This document shows positions 26,922-35,547 of a stretch of DNA of 45,773 nt, piece after piece. This stretch comes from Bacteroidaceae bacterium (GTDB lineage Bacteria; Bacteroidota; Bacteroidia; Bacteroidales; Bacteroidaceae): positions 1 to 45,773 of the forward strand of contig JAGCNZ010000103.1 in the NCBI GenBank assembly GCA_017645655.1. The letters run 5' to 3'. The notes under the pieces were generated by a model. The model was not told where the DNA came from, searched no databases, and worked only from the letters and a program-made list of their open reading frames with translations. The position numbers were made by a program, and so were the translations under genes. Numbering within the stretch: position 1 is the stretch's first letter; each line of letters starts with the position of its first letter.

Positions 26922-29183
26922 TCAGAACGGCATGCCGACAGCGAAGTGGAAGGTAAAGTCGCGCTTCATCTTGGGGTGCGTGAAGGGAAAATGTCGGTGG
27001 CTGTCGGTGTAGGCGGGATTCACGGCTTTCATGCCCGCATCGAAGCGAAGAATGAAGAAGTTAAAGTTAAGGCGGAGTCCCAAACCATAGGAAACGGCAA
27101 TTTGCTTCCAGAACTCGTCGAACTGGAACTGCCCGCCCGGCTGCTCTTTATACTCCCTGATAGTCCATATGTTACCCGCATCGATGAATGCTGCCGCGTC
27201 GAATTTCCAAAACAGATGTGTCCTGTACTCTGCGTTCAAGTCGAGTTTGATGTCGCCCGTCTGGTTGATGAAGTCGATGCGACCGTCCGTCCCTTGGAAT
27301 CTGCCAGGGCCAAGTTCCCGGACACTCCAGCCTCGAACACTGTTTGCACCGCCACTGAAGTATCGCTTTTCGTAGGGCAGAATCGTGGAATTGCCGTAAG
27401 GGAAGGCTACTCCGAGTGCTGCATGAAGCGCCAGCGAGTTGTTCTTGTTGATGAGGAAGCTTTTGCAAAAGGCGAAATCGAACTTCGCGTATTGTGCGTA
27501 AGCGATGTTAAAGAGCGTGTATTTCCCTTCGGCATTCTGCTGGGTCTTCGTCCCGCTGGTGATTCCATAGAGGAGATTGCCCGCCGTCTCCAAGGCAAGA
27601 CGGATGGTATAGGCATTCGTTCCATAGTTTGAAGCAGAGGCCCCGAGCGGTCTTGAAGTGTAGGAGAAATGGTAGGCCCAGTTCATGATGAAGAGGTTCT
27701 CGTAGTTATACTTCAAGATAGCATTGCGATTCTGGGGGTCGCTAAGGTATTTCTCGCGAAACGTATCACTAATCCAGGGCATGAATACGTAGTCGAGATT
27801 AAGGAGGTCAAAGCGGTGCTGAAGTTGTTTGTTCATGCGTGTCCACCGATATCGCAGCACACCCGTCAGGACGCGACGGTGGAATTCAGGTCGGTCTTGC
27901 GAGTCGTATGCGAAGTTTATCTCGGTTGTTGCTTGGGCGTTGCGTCGGAAAGAAGGACGGAGGAAAGGGAATTTGAAGTCGGGAAAAACGAGACCCGACT
28001 CGACGCTATACTCGATGAAGTTCTGGTCGGCATATCCGCTCAACCCTTTTATCGCTTCGAATGCGCCGCGAACCTTGATATTGAAGAGCTCCGAGCCACG
28101 GAAGAGGTTCCTGTTTTGGTAGGTGAGACTGGCTGCAGCACCAAAGTCGCCAGCCGAGTTCGTGCCCTCCAATTCTGCGCTAAATGAGTTGCGCTTGCTG
28201 GGTGTCAACGAGATGTCGACGTCGAGCGTGTCGGAATGATTGTCTCTCTCCTTGATTCGGACATTGGAAGCCATCACTGCGCTGAGCCTCGTCATGCGGG
28301 CATACGTCTCGTGCATGTCTTTTTCTCGATAAAGCCCGCCAGTCGTGATGGCAGTTGCATTGCGCAAAACCTTATGTCGCAGGAAGGGCTTGTAGTCTCC
28401 GAAGTCGTAGGTAATGTTTCCTATGTTGTATTGATGATGCGCGAGGTCCGTGGAATCTGCATTATCGCGTGCTTGCCTGACAATCATCTCTACGTCTGCC
28501 AGGTGTCGTCCGAGCGTGGTGTCAACACGGAAATGAACGTAATCTTTGTTGAACTTATAGTATCCGTTCTCCACGAGCAAGCCGTAGAGCCTGCTTCTCT
28601 CGGCATCGAGCTCGTTGATGCTATAGGGTTTCGCCCGTTCGGCATTCTGGGCTAACGAGGGTTGGTAGCCAAGGCTGTCGAGCACCCGGGCGAGGGATGC
28701 GTCCTGAACGTCGAGGGAGAAGTTGCGAACGTGATAGCGCTCGTGAGGCACGATGCGATAGAACACCTTCATTTTATTCTTCTTTGCCTTTTCGAGCAGC
28801 AACACCTCGGCATTGAGGTACCCCTGGTTGCGCACTGCAAGCTGCATGTTGTTGCACGCCAGAATCGTGCGTTCGCGGTCGTAGATGACGGGGGCTTCTC
28901 CCAGATGACGCAAGAAACGGTTGAAGCGCTTGGTGCTGTCGCTGCCCGACAGACTGTAGATGCCGAGCGGAACCTTGAAGAGAGAGAACCACTTGTTGTT
29001 GGGTCGCTGAGGCATATAGGCCTGCAGCTCGTCCGTACTTATCTTTTTGTCTTCGCTGCTTATGCTCGTTCCGGTAAGCAGATAGCCGTCGTCCGGAATA
29101 AGACGAGAGGTGTGGCATCCACTTAAAATAAAGAGGAAACCAAGCAAAAGAAGCGGTCTTAATAGCCTTTTAACTAAATTCAC
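26922..29183 (-). CDS. tamL: TamL: TamA/BamA-like outer-membrane lipoprotein
   Basis: About 754 residues. The lipobox FILSGC makes it a lipoprotein, the Bacteroidetes TamA variant called TamL. POTRA-like repeats occupy roughly 30-330 and a 16-strand beta-barrel of the bacterial surface antigen type follows (GGANSVRGWSVRELGPG near the lid-lock loop), ending FHFAVGMPF with the terminal Phe of barrel proteins. It probably acts with TamB in outer-membrane transport; the partner is not in the window. An ATG at 29201 would overlap the -7 box (29188-29195), so the GTG at 29183 (MNLVKRLL...) is preferred. It is divergent from the TrmH gene and co-directional with the GT2 gene. Confidence 0.87.
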   Translation of the reverse strand: MNLVKRLLRPLLLLGFLFILSGCHTSRLIPDDGYLLTGTSISSEDKKISTDELQAYMPQRPNNKWFSLFKVPLGIYSLSGSDSTKRFNRFLRHLGEAPVIYDRERTILACNNMQLAVRNQGYLNAEVLLLEKAKKNKMKVFYRIVPHERYHVRNFSLDVQDASLARVLDSLGYQPSLAQNAERAKPYSINELDAERSRLYGLLVENGYYKFNKDYVHFRVDTTLGRHLADVEMIVRQARDNADSTDLAHHQYNIGNITYDFGDYKPFLRHKVLRNATAITTGGLYREKDMHETYARMTRLSAVMASNVRIKERDNHSDTLDVDISLTPSKRNSFSAELEGTNSAGDFGAAASLTYQNRNLFRGSELFNIKVRGAFEAIKGLSGYADQNFIEYSVESGLVFPDFKFPFLRPSFRRNAQATTEINFAYDSQDRPEFHRRVLTGVLRYRWTRMNKQLQHRFDLLNLDYVFMPWISDTFREKYLSDPQNRNAILKYNYENLFIMNWAYHFSYTSRPLGASASNYGTNAYTIRLALETAGNLLYGITSGTKTQQNAEGKYTLFNIAYAQYAKFDFAFCKSFLINKNNSLALHAALGVAFPYGNSTILPYEKRYFSGGANSVRGWSVRELGPGRFQGTDGRIDFINQTGDIKLDLNAEYRTHLFWKFDAAAFIDAGNIWTIREYKEQPGGQFQFDEFWKQIAVSYGLGLRLNFNFFILRFDAGMKAVNPAYTDSHRHFPFTHPKMKRDFTFHFAVGMPF

Positions 29184-29187
29184 GCTA

Positions 29188-29195
29188 CAAAGATA
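29188..29195 (-). promoter_or_regulatory. -7 box of tamL
   Basis: TATCTTTG on the minus strand. It sits inside the ORF extension that starts at 29201, which argues for the GTG start at 29183. Confidence 0.6.
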
Positions 29196-29203
29196 CGACA
29201 TTT

Positions 29204-29231
29204 AGTTCATAATTCATACTGCATAATTCAT
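29204..29231. repeat. Heptamer repeat, AATTCAT type
   Basis: Units AGTTCAT, AATTCAT, ACTGCAT, AATTCAT in the divergent gap between tamL and the TrmH gene. Confidence 0.8.
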
Positions 29232-29249
29232 AATTTTATTATTTTTTCG

Positions 29250-29257
29250 TAACTTTG
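29250..29257 (+). promoter_or_regulatory. -7 box of the TrmH-family gene
   Basis: TAACTTTG, 23 nt before the start codon. Confidence 0.65.
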
Positions 29258-29280
29258 CAAACGACAATGAACTGTGTGCC

Positions 29281-30048
29281 ATGATATCCCGTGCTCGTAT
29301 TAAATGGATTAAGTCGCTGGAGATTCGAAAGTATCGCCTGCAAGAGAACGCCTTCGTCGCCGAGGGGCCAAAGCTGGTAGGCGAGTTGCTTCCCTACTCC
29401 ACGCCGCTTTATGTGGCAGCAACAAAGGAATGGCTGGATGCAAACCGACGGCTCTTGAACCCTTCTACGGAGGTAGACGAGGTGAGCGGGCAGGAATTGG
29501 AAAGGGCGAGCCTGTTGCGAACGCCCCAAAGTGTTCTGGCCGTCATGCCGATTCCCACGAGGAGGCTCGACGTCTCGTCGTTGCAAAATCAGCTGGTCAT
29601 CGCTCTCGACAATGTGCAAGACCCAGGCAACCTTGGCACGATTCTTCGTATTGCGGACTGGTTCGGGATTCACATAATCCTATGCTCAAGGGGGACGGCA
29701 GACGTCTTTAATCCCAAATGCGTACAGGCCTGCATGGGGGCCCTGGCAAGGGTGGAAGTGCATTATTGCGACCTTCCCGAAGTGCTTGAAAAGGTAGAAA
29801 TGCCCATCTATGGCACTTTCCTCGACGGGAAGGACATGTATCAGGAGGAACTCTCCCCAGTTGGGATTATCGTGATGGGCAATGAGGGCAATGGGATAAG
29901 CGAGCCGATTGCCAGGTTGATTACACGTCGGCTGTACGTCCCAAACTACCCAGAGGGAGCGCTCACTACGGAGAGCCTGAACGTAGCGGTTGCCACAGGA
30001 ATCGTCTGCGCCGAGTTTCGCAGAAGGTGCCCGAGGGGGATAATTTAA
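29281..30048 (+). CDS. TrmH/SpoU family RNA 2'-O-methyltransferase
   Basis: 255 residues. An N-terminal substrate-binding part (MISRARIKWIKSLEIRKYR...FVAEGPKLV) precedes the knotted SPOUT domain with motif 1 DNVQDPGNLGTILRIADW, motif 2 VMGNEGNGIS and motif 3 ESLNVAVATGI. It uses S-adenosylmethionine to methylate ribose in rRNA or tRNA; the exact site cannot be deduced. An upstream ATG at 29267 leads to an immediate stop, so 29281 is used. Confidence 0.93.
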   Translation: MISRARIKWIKSLEIRKYRLQENAFVAEGPKLVGELLPYSTPLYVAATKEWLDANRRLLNPSTEVDEVSGQELERASLLRTPQSVLAVMPIPTRRLDVSSLQNQLVIALDNVQDPGNLGTILRIADWFGIHIILCSRGTADVFNPKCVQACMGALARVEVHYCDLPEVLEKVEMPIYGTFLDGKDMYQEELSPVGIIVMGNEGNGISEPIARLITRRLYVPNYPEGALTTESLNVAVATGIVCAEFRRRCPRGII

Positions 30049-30094
30049 GTCGCACCAAGAGACCTAATCAAACACAGCAGGGAATAATTGCAAT

Positions 30095-30197
30095 TTACCC
30101 ACGTGATATTTAAAATATTCCACGTGATATTTTCATTTTACCCACGTTAGGTTTTCATTTTACCCACGTTAAGTTTTGCCAACTACCCAATGACGTT
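30095..30197. repeat. 22-bp ACGTG array E
   Basis: Cores at 30101, 30122, 30144 and 30166 (21, 22, 22), with a further ACGTT at 30193. The words TTTCATTTTACCCACGT and AAATATTCCACGTG are shared with arrays D and G. It lies in the convergent gap. Confidence 0.9.
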
Positions 30198-30268
30198 TCC
30201 AGTCGTTGCTCACGATGCCGCACGCCGCCACTTGTTGCGCTCGGTTCGCAAGGCTGTTTTTGCTCCCC

Positions 30269-31096
30269 TTACTCTTCTTCGTCGTTCTCGCTGACCTCTT
30301 CAATGGAAAGGCCTTCCTCTTCGAGGTCGTTCACGTCAGCCACAGGTGTTATGCTGCTGTAGTACGTGTCGTCGTTCTCCATGTTTTCCTCCTCGTTCTC
30401 CTCTGCCGTATCCAACTCGTCGGGATTGGAAATGAGATTGCCATCCTCGTCGTATTCCCTTTCAAGCAGGTCCATGTGAATCTTCTCGACTGGGTCTTTC
30501 TTCTTGGCAAAGATGGCTTCAATCCATGTGCCTTTAGGCACTTCAAGTACCTCGAAGCCCTGTGCCATCTTCTTCTCCACGGTGCCCCCGGGAGCATGGA
30601 TGCGGCTGGCAGGAAGTTGCGTGGTGCTTATCTCGAAACCCGTCTCGATGATGTCGCGAACGGCAAGGGCAATGGAGTCCCAACCGCCGCCGAAGTTGCG
30701 GTCGATAAGCTCAAGGAGCATCGCCGTAGAGATGTGCTTGATGTTCTCGTAGCTCAGGTCGGTTATGCGCTCGATGGCCTTACGGCGTATTGCCACACAG
30801 CCCTTTTCCTCCTTGCAATGCGTCAACTTTGCCCAGCCGCCGTTCTCATACTTCTGTGCCTCGCGCTCATCTTCAGGATTATAGTGCACCACCTCGAAAG
30901 CAAGCCTTATCGTGTTGAGAAGTTTGGCCTCGCTGATGCTGAAGTCTTCCTCTCCGCGCGCCCTCTCCCATGCTTCAGAAATGGCAAACTCGTCTAAATC
31001 CCAAATGTTATTGGCATTCAAATCGAGGATGTTCTCCAGTTTCTTCACGCTCTTCTTGGCTACTTTCTTTTTTGCAGTTTTCTTCTCTTCTTTCAT
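30269..31096 (-). CDS. Uncharacterised charge-polarised protein
   Basis: 275 residues from the ATG at 31096. A TTG-started extension to 31138 would include the -7 box (31128-31135) and is rejected. No family is recognised. The N-terminus is strongly basic (KKTAKKKVAKKSVKK). A folded middle (about 20-215) contains TDLSYENIKHISTAMLLELI and a motif with FGGGWDSIALAVRDII. The last 60 residues are very acidic (AEENEEENMENDD, ending SENDEEE). No signal peptide or membrane segment is present, so cytoplasmic. The polarity resembles nucleic-acid-associated or histone-tail-like proteins, but that is speculation. It is divergent from the FAS1 lipoprotein. Confidence 0.75.
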   Translation of the reverse strand: MKEEKKTAKKKVAKKSVKKLENILDLNANNIWDLDEFAISEAWERARGEEDFSISEAKLLNTIRLAFEVVHYNPEDEREAQKYENGGWAKLTHCKEEKGCVAIRRKAIERITDLSYENIKHISTAMLLELIDRNFGGGWDSIALAVRDIIETGFEISTTQLPASRIHAPGGTVEKKMAQGFEVLEVPKGTWIEAIFAKKKDPVEKIHMDLLEREYDEDGNLISNPDELDTAEENEEENMENDDTYYSSITPVADVNDLEEEGLSIEEVSENDEEE

Positions 31097-31127
31097 ACTA
31101 TATTTATTTATTTCCTTGATTTTGCTG

Positions 31128-31135
31128 CAAAGATA
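31128..31135 (-). promoter_or_regulatory. -7 box of the charge-polarised protein gene
   Basis: TATCTTTG on the minus strand, 32 nt before the ATG at 31096. Confidence 0.7.
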
Positions 31136-31179
31136 CAAAAAAGTTCTTAGTTCGTTGTGCTTATTTCATAGTTTTTTTA

Positions 31180-31187
31180 TAATTTTG
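31180..31187 (+). promoter_or_regulatory. -7 box of the FAS1 lipoprotein gene
   Basis: TAATTTTG, 21 nt before the start codon; no good -33 element. Confidence 0.5.
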
Positions 31188-31208
31188 TAGCTGGCAAAAC
31201 TAACAATT

Positions 31209-33320
31209 ATGAAAAAACACCTATTATTAATTGCATCTCTGTTGCTACTGCTCGACAGTTGCACGGAGAACATCGACACATCTGCCAGGTATGTATTCAC
31301 CGCCGATTGCGTGATGAGCTACCTGGAACGCCATGAAACATATTCCGAATACGTCAGGCTGCTTAAGGAGACTCCCATATCCATCAGGAGCAAAAGTACC
31401 GTCGGGGAGCTGCTTACAGCAAGGGGCCACTACACCGTCTTTGCTCCGACGAACGAGGCCATCGCTCAATATCTGCAGGAACTTTACGAGGAGGACCCCA
31501 CGTTGCTGAGTGCCCCGTCGTGGGACGCTTTCCAGAGCGAGCACAAACGCGACTCGATTTACAGGGTGATTGTCTGCAACTCGGTCATCGACTCGGGCGA
31601 CCACGAAGAAGCCTTCCAGACAAACACTTTCCCGCAAGAGACGGGAACGGAATTCCCTCTGAGCAACATGAACGACCGCAGACTCTCGGTTCGCTACAAA
31701 GGAGTGGACACCATTTTTATCAACAACACGAGCCCCATCAGCCTGACAGAACGCGACATTCTGGCCACCAACGGCATCATCCATCAGGTGGGGCGCGTCA
31801 TCGCACCTAAAGACATTACCGCCTCCATCTATATGCAAGAGATTCTCGAGCAGAAGAAGGATGGTTTCCTCGTCATGGCAAAAGCCATTCAGGCTTGCGG
31901 ACTGCTGGACACACTCTCGAAGATACGCGACGAGGTCTATGAAAACCTGTACCTGCGTGGCGAGATGCCCGAGAACATGCACATGTACATCGACGGCCAT
32001 TTCCCCAACGGCGACAACTGGACTCCACGCCATCGCTTGTATGGCTTCACCATCTTCACCGAAACCGACGAGTTCTGGAGAGAGCAAGGCCTTGACCCCA
32101 CAGCGCCATCTTCGGAACTACTGCCACGACTGATACAATGGATTATCAGCAATCATCAGTATTCCGATGAGGATTACTTCACGACCGACGAGAATTACGA
32201 GAGCGAAGACAATCTTCTATATCAGTGGACCACCTACCACATCTTGCCCTTCCGAACACCTGCAGACCGTCTCGTCTTCCATCGCAACGAGTTCGGTTAC
32301 GACGCAACCAGGCAGACTTTCACCATCCCAATGTACGAAATCTACACCACGATGGGCAAGCGTCGCATCCTGAAAATATACGAAAGCAAGGAGAGCAATG
32401 GTGTCTACCTCAACCGATTCCCAACCCTTGAGCAGGACAGAAGGGAAATCCTGCACGAACTCTCATGCGCTCCTGAAAAGGAAGGTTGCTACGTGGACAG
32501 AGACCCCGAACATGCAGTCCTCAACGACATCATCAACTGCTGCATCTACCCCATCGGAGCACCACTTTCCTATAACGACGACGTACGCAACAACCTTGCA
32601 AAAGAAAGACTTCGCTTCGATGGAATGACAATGATGCCAGAGGCCATGAACAACGACATCCGACTCAAGATGTCGGGCGACGAGAAAAATCAGGACGTAT
32701 ATATACCTGCAACTCGTATCTACAATTACTTCGAAAACATGCAGATGAACGACCAGACTCGCTTCGTCTACCTCAACGCCTACGGCTACCAATGGTGCAA
32801 CTTGCACAGCGATGAGATGAAAGCGAAGGGACGTTTCGAACTCACCTTCAAGTTGCCTCCGGTACCACGTCGCGGCACATACGAGCTCAGGTACAAAGTC
32901 TTGCCCAACGGCGACCGAGGCATCCAGCAATTCTACTTCGGGTCTGACCCGACAAAAATGCCTGCCGCTGGTATTCCCGTGGACTTGACCCGCCCCATCA
33001 GAAGCATGAATGTCGGCTACGAAGAGGACGGCAAGGACGAGGACTACAACATCGAGGTTGACAAACGTCTGCGAAACAATGGTGTGATGAAAGGTGCCAA
33101 GACAGTTACTGCCGACGGCAGCAGCGGCGACATTGAGCGCAACCGCAGCACAAATCTCCGCTACATCATCATCCGCCAGACGCTCGACCCAGACAAGACA
33201 TACTACATGCGCGTCAAATCCGTCCTCGATTCGGAGGAGAAAGAGTTCTACATGGATTACCTTGAATGGTGCCCGAAGGAGGTTTACGACAACCCCGAAA
33301 GACCTGAGGACATTTGGTAG
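31209..33320 (+). CDS. Large lipoprotein with fasciclin (FAS1) domain
   Basis: 703 residues. MKKHLLLIASLLLLLDSC is a lipoprotein signal with Cys18. The first FAS1-like domain (about 30-205) contains YTVFAPTNEAIAQYL and LATNGIIHQVGRVI, the H1/H2-type motifs. A second diverged FAS1-like stretch follows (GFLVMAKAIQACGLLDTL, GFTIFTETDEFW). The last third (about 440-703) is beta-rich and unassigned, with paired Cys (INCCIY). FAS1 proteins mediate adhesion; in Bacteroidetes they often sit in SusC/SusD loci, but here the gene stands alone. It is most likely anchored in the outer membrane; orientation is unknown. Confidence 0.85.
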   Translation: MKKHLLLIASLLLLLDSCTENIDTSARYVFTADCVMSYLERHETYSEYVRLLKETPISIRSKSTVGELLTARGHYTVFAPTNEAIAQYLQELYEEDPTLLSAPSWDAFQSEHKRDSIYRVIVCNSVIDSGDHEEAFQTNTFPQETGTEFPLSNMNDRRLSVRYKGVDTIFINNTSPISLTERDILATNGIIHQVGRVIAPKDITASIYMQEILEQKKDGFLVMAKAIQACGLLDTLSKIRDEVYENLYLRGEMPENMHMYIDGHFPNGDNWTPRHRLYGFTIFTETDEFWREQGLDPTAPSSELLPRLIQWIISNHQYSDEDYFTTDENYESEDNLLYQWTTYHILPFRTPADRLVFHRNEFGYDATRQTFTIPMYEIYTTMGKRRILKIYESKESNGVYLNRFPTLEQDRREILHELSCAPEKEGCYVDRDPEHAVLNDIINCCIYPIGAPLSYNDDVRNNLAKERLRFDGMTMMPEAMNNDIRLKMSGDEKNQDVYIPATRIYNYFENMQMNDQTRFVYLNAYGYQWCNLHSDEMKAKGRFELTFKLPPVPRRGTYELRYKVLPNGDRGIQQFYFGSDPTKMPAAGIPVDLTRPIRSMNVGYEEDGKDEDYNIEVDKRLRNNGVMKGAKTVTADGSSGDIERNRSTNLRYIIIRQTLDPDKTYYMRVKSVLDSEEKEFYMDYLEWCPKEVYDNPERPEDIW

Positions 33321-33354
33321 AAAAAGAATCTTCCATCGGCTCAGCCCCATACAA

Positions 33355-33426
33355 AACACGCCTGGTTTTTCAACTAGGCGTGTTATGTTTAGCAATTATG
33401 CGTGCCGTGTTTGAAATTTAGACGTG
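33355..33426. repeat. 22-bp ACGTG array F with terminator-like hairpin
   Basis: Cores at 33358, 33378, 33400 and 33422 (20, 22, 22), reading ACGCC, GCGTG, GCGTG, ACGTG. The first two units form a 13-bp stem (AACACGCCTGGTT / AACTAGGCGTGTT, one G-T) with a 4-nt loop, 33355-33384, between convergent genes. Confidence 0.85.
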
Positions 33427-33429
33427 CTC

Positions 33430-34161
33430 CTATTTCAACGCATTCTTGAGTTGCATCATGTGGACGGCAACCAGGGCAGCGGTTTCAGTACGAAGTCTGC
33501 TGCGACCAAGGGTAACGCTCCTGTAGCCGTTTTGCAGGGCAAGTCGTACTTCATCTATACTGAAATCGCCTTCAGGACCGATAAGCACAGTCGTTGGAAC
33601 ACCTGTCTGAAGCACGTCGAAGAGGAATGGTTTGGTGCTATCTTCTTCTTTTAGGGGGAGATAGCAATGGCAGATGAACTTGTCGCCCTTGCGCTCCTGC
33701 TTGATGAAGTCGCAGAACTTCTGCATGCCATTCAACTGTGGTTTCCAAGCCTTGTGGCTTTGCTTCATGGCTGAAACAAGTATCTTGTCGATGCGCTCAT
33801 CCTTGACGACATGACGTTCGCTGAACTGGCAGTCGAGGAAAGACAACTCGTCGAAACCAATCTCGGTGGCTTTCTCTGCAAACCACTCCACACGATCTAT
33901 CAGTTTGGTTGGCGCCAAGGCGAGATGCAAATGTCCCTGCCAATCGGACTCCTGGGGTATGGTCTTCTCGATACGATAGGAGCAGCGATGACCTGTTGCA
34001 GCCGTGATGACAGCACCATAGAAGCAACCTTTTCCATCGACAAGGAGAATGTCGTCGCCAGCCTTAAGGCGGAGCACTCGCAAAGCATGTCCAGCTTCTT
34101 CGGCAGGCAATTCAGTGGTGTTTGCCGCATCTGGAGCGTAAAAGTATCGAATCTCCTTCAT
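33430..34161 (-). CDS. rsmE: 16S rRNA (uracil1498-N3)-methyltransferase
   Basis: 243 residues from the ATG at 34161 (MKEIRYFYAPDAAN). A longer ORF to 34254 lies inside the preceding permease gene and is rejected. A PUA-like N-terminal domain is followed by a SPOUT knot with VLIGPEGDFSIDEV and LGRSRLRTETAALVA, the RsmE signatures. It methylates N3 of U1498 in 16S rRNA. The start codon shares its A with the stop of the permease (TAATG), so the two are translationally coupled. Confidence 0.95.
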   Translation of the reverse strand: MKEIRYFYAPDAANTTELPAEEAGHALRVLRLKAGDDILLVDGKGCFYGAVITAATGHRCSYRIEKTIPQESDWQGHLHLALAPTKLIDRVEWFAEKATEIGFDELSFLDCQFSERHVVKDERIDKILVSAMKQSHKAWKPQLNGMQKFCDFIKQERKGDKFICHCYLPLKEEDSTKPFLFDVLQTGVPTTVLIGPEGDFSIDEVRLALQNGYRSVTLGRSRLRTETAALVAVHMMQLKNALK

Positions 34162-35438
34162 TACTTTCTGACGTGCTTGTATCGAAAGAGTATTGCAAAC
34201 AAGACAGCAACGACAAGGGCATAGGCGGCAAAGATGTACCAACATGTCTGCCAACCAGCCACGACTTCTGTTCCCGTGGCACCTGCTGCTTGAGGCGTGA
34301 AGACGTAATTATTGATAACTGCCTGAGCCACAAGTGTTCCGATGAATGCTCCAAGGCCGTTTGTCATCATCATGAACAGGCCCTGAGCACTGCTGCGGAT
34401 GCTGTCGTCTGTCTCCTGATTGATGAACAGCGAACCTGAGATATTGAAGAAATCAAAGGCGACACCATACACAATCATCGAAAGCAGGAAGAGCCAAACA
34501 CCGTTGCCTGGGTTGCCTAAGCCGAAGAAAGCAAAACGCAGCACCCAACCAAGCAAGGCAATGAGCACAACCTTCTTGATGCCAAATCGCGAGAGGAAGA
34601 AGGGAATGAGCAGGATGCAAAGCGTCTCACTCATCTGGGAAAGCGAGATGAGGATATTGGCATGCTGCACGCCAAAGGTATCGGCATATTCTGGTATGCT
34701 GCCGAAGCTCGTAATGAAAGGATTAGCATAGCCGTTTGAGATTTGCAGGCAGAAACCTAACAGCATTGCAAACGCCATGAAGACAGCCATGCGAGGATTG
34801 AGGAAGAGCTTGAAGGCATTGAGTCCAAGCGCCTCAAACAGAGTCTTTTGTTGGCTTTCATCATTCTTGATAGGCATGCGAGGCATTGTCAACGAGTAGG
34901 CAGCCATGACGAGACTCAGGCAGCCACTTACCATCCACTGGCCAGGTGTTGCTTGCAAGCCGCATAGGTCAACAACCCACATCGTCACAATGAAGCCTAC
35001 GGTTCCCCATACACGGATTGGTGGGAAGGCTTTCACGGTATCGAGACCTGCTTTCTCAAGTGCAGAATAAGCCACAGAGTAACTGAGTGCGATGGTAGGC
35101 ATGAAGAAGGCTACGGAAAGTGAATAGAGCGTGAACAGAGTGCCGAACTGGACAGCATCGCCAGCCTGATAGCCATACCAAGAAGCGCCAATCATGAACA
35201 GGCCTGCCAGGAAATGGCAAAGGCTCAAGACTCTTTGGCCTTCCATCCAACGGTCGGCAAGAATGCCCATTAAGGCTGGCATGAAGATGCTCACGATGCC
35301 TTGCACGGAATAGAACCAGCCGATGTGACTGCCAAGCCCCACACCTGCAAGATAAGTGCCCATAGAGGTCAGGTAAGCGCCCCAGACGGCAAACTCAACG
35401 AAATTGAGTAAAGTAAGACGAAGTTTTAAGTTCAACAT
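34161..35438 (-). CDS. Nucleoside permease, NupG/XapB-type MFS transporter
   Basis: 425 residues and about 12 membrane segments. MLNLKLRLTLLNFVEFAVWGAYL, GWFYSVQGIVSIFMPALMGILADRW and the C-half MIVYGVAFDFFNISGSLFINQE match nucleoside:proton symporters of the NupG family. It imports nucleosides across the inner membrane. The stop overlaps the rsmE start by one base. Upstream is a 109-bp gap with heptamer and REP-like repeats, so the link to the RlmI-like gene is less certain. Confidence 0.92.
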   Translation of the reverse strand: MLNLKLRLTLLNFVEFAVWGAYLTSMGTYLAGVGLGSHIGWFYSVQGIVSIFMPALMGILADRWMEGQRVLSLCHFLAGLFMIGASWYGYQAGDAVQFGTLFTLYSLSVAFFMPTIALSYSVAYSALEKAGLDTVKAFPPIRVWGTVGFIVTMWVVDLCGLQATPGQWMVSGCLSLVMAAYSLTMPRMPIKNDESQQKTLFEALGLNAFKLFLNPRMAVFMAFAMLLGFCLQISNGYANPFITSFGSIPEYADTFGVQHANILISLSQMSETLCILLIPFFLSRFGIKKVVLIALLGWVLRFAFFGLGNPGNGVWLFLLSMIVYGVAFDFFNISGSLFINQETDDSIRSSAQGLFMMMTNGLGAFIGTLVAQAVINNYVFTPQAAGATGTEVVAGWQTCWYIFAAYALVVAVLFAILFRYKHVRK

Positions 35439-35440
35439 GA

Positions 35441-35492
35441 TATTTACTATTTACTATTTATTTACTATTTAGTAATTTATCTATTTACTATT
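35441..35492. repeat. Heptamer repeat, TTTACTA type
   Basis: TTTACTA/ATTTACT units with some 8-bp slips just upstream of the permease gene, adjoining a CGGGA-CA-TCCCG hairpin. Confidence 0.8.
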
Positions 35493-35494
35493 AT

Positions 35495-35506
35495 CGGGAC
35501 ATCCCG
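35495..35506. repeat. REP-like hairpin CGGGA-CA-TCCCG
   Basis: Perfect 5-bp arms with a 2-nt loop, followed by CTTCCC; related elements lie at 38692-38710 and 41030-41048. Confidence 0.6.
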
Positions 35507-35547
35507 CTTCCCTGTCTTCAAACCTTAGTGGAGTTAGAGAGGGGCCC

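Noticed and set aside
34162-34254. 31-residue N-terminal extension of RsmE
   Set aside because: It overlaps the permease coding sequence; the TAATG junction gives a normal RsmE start.
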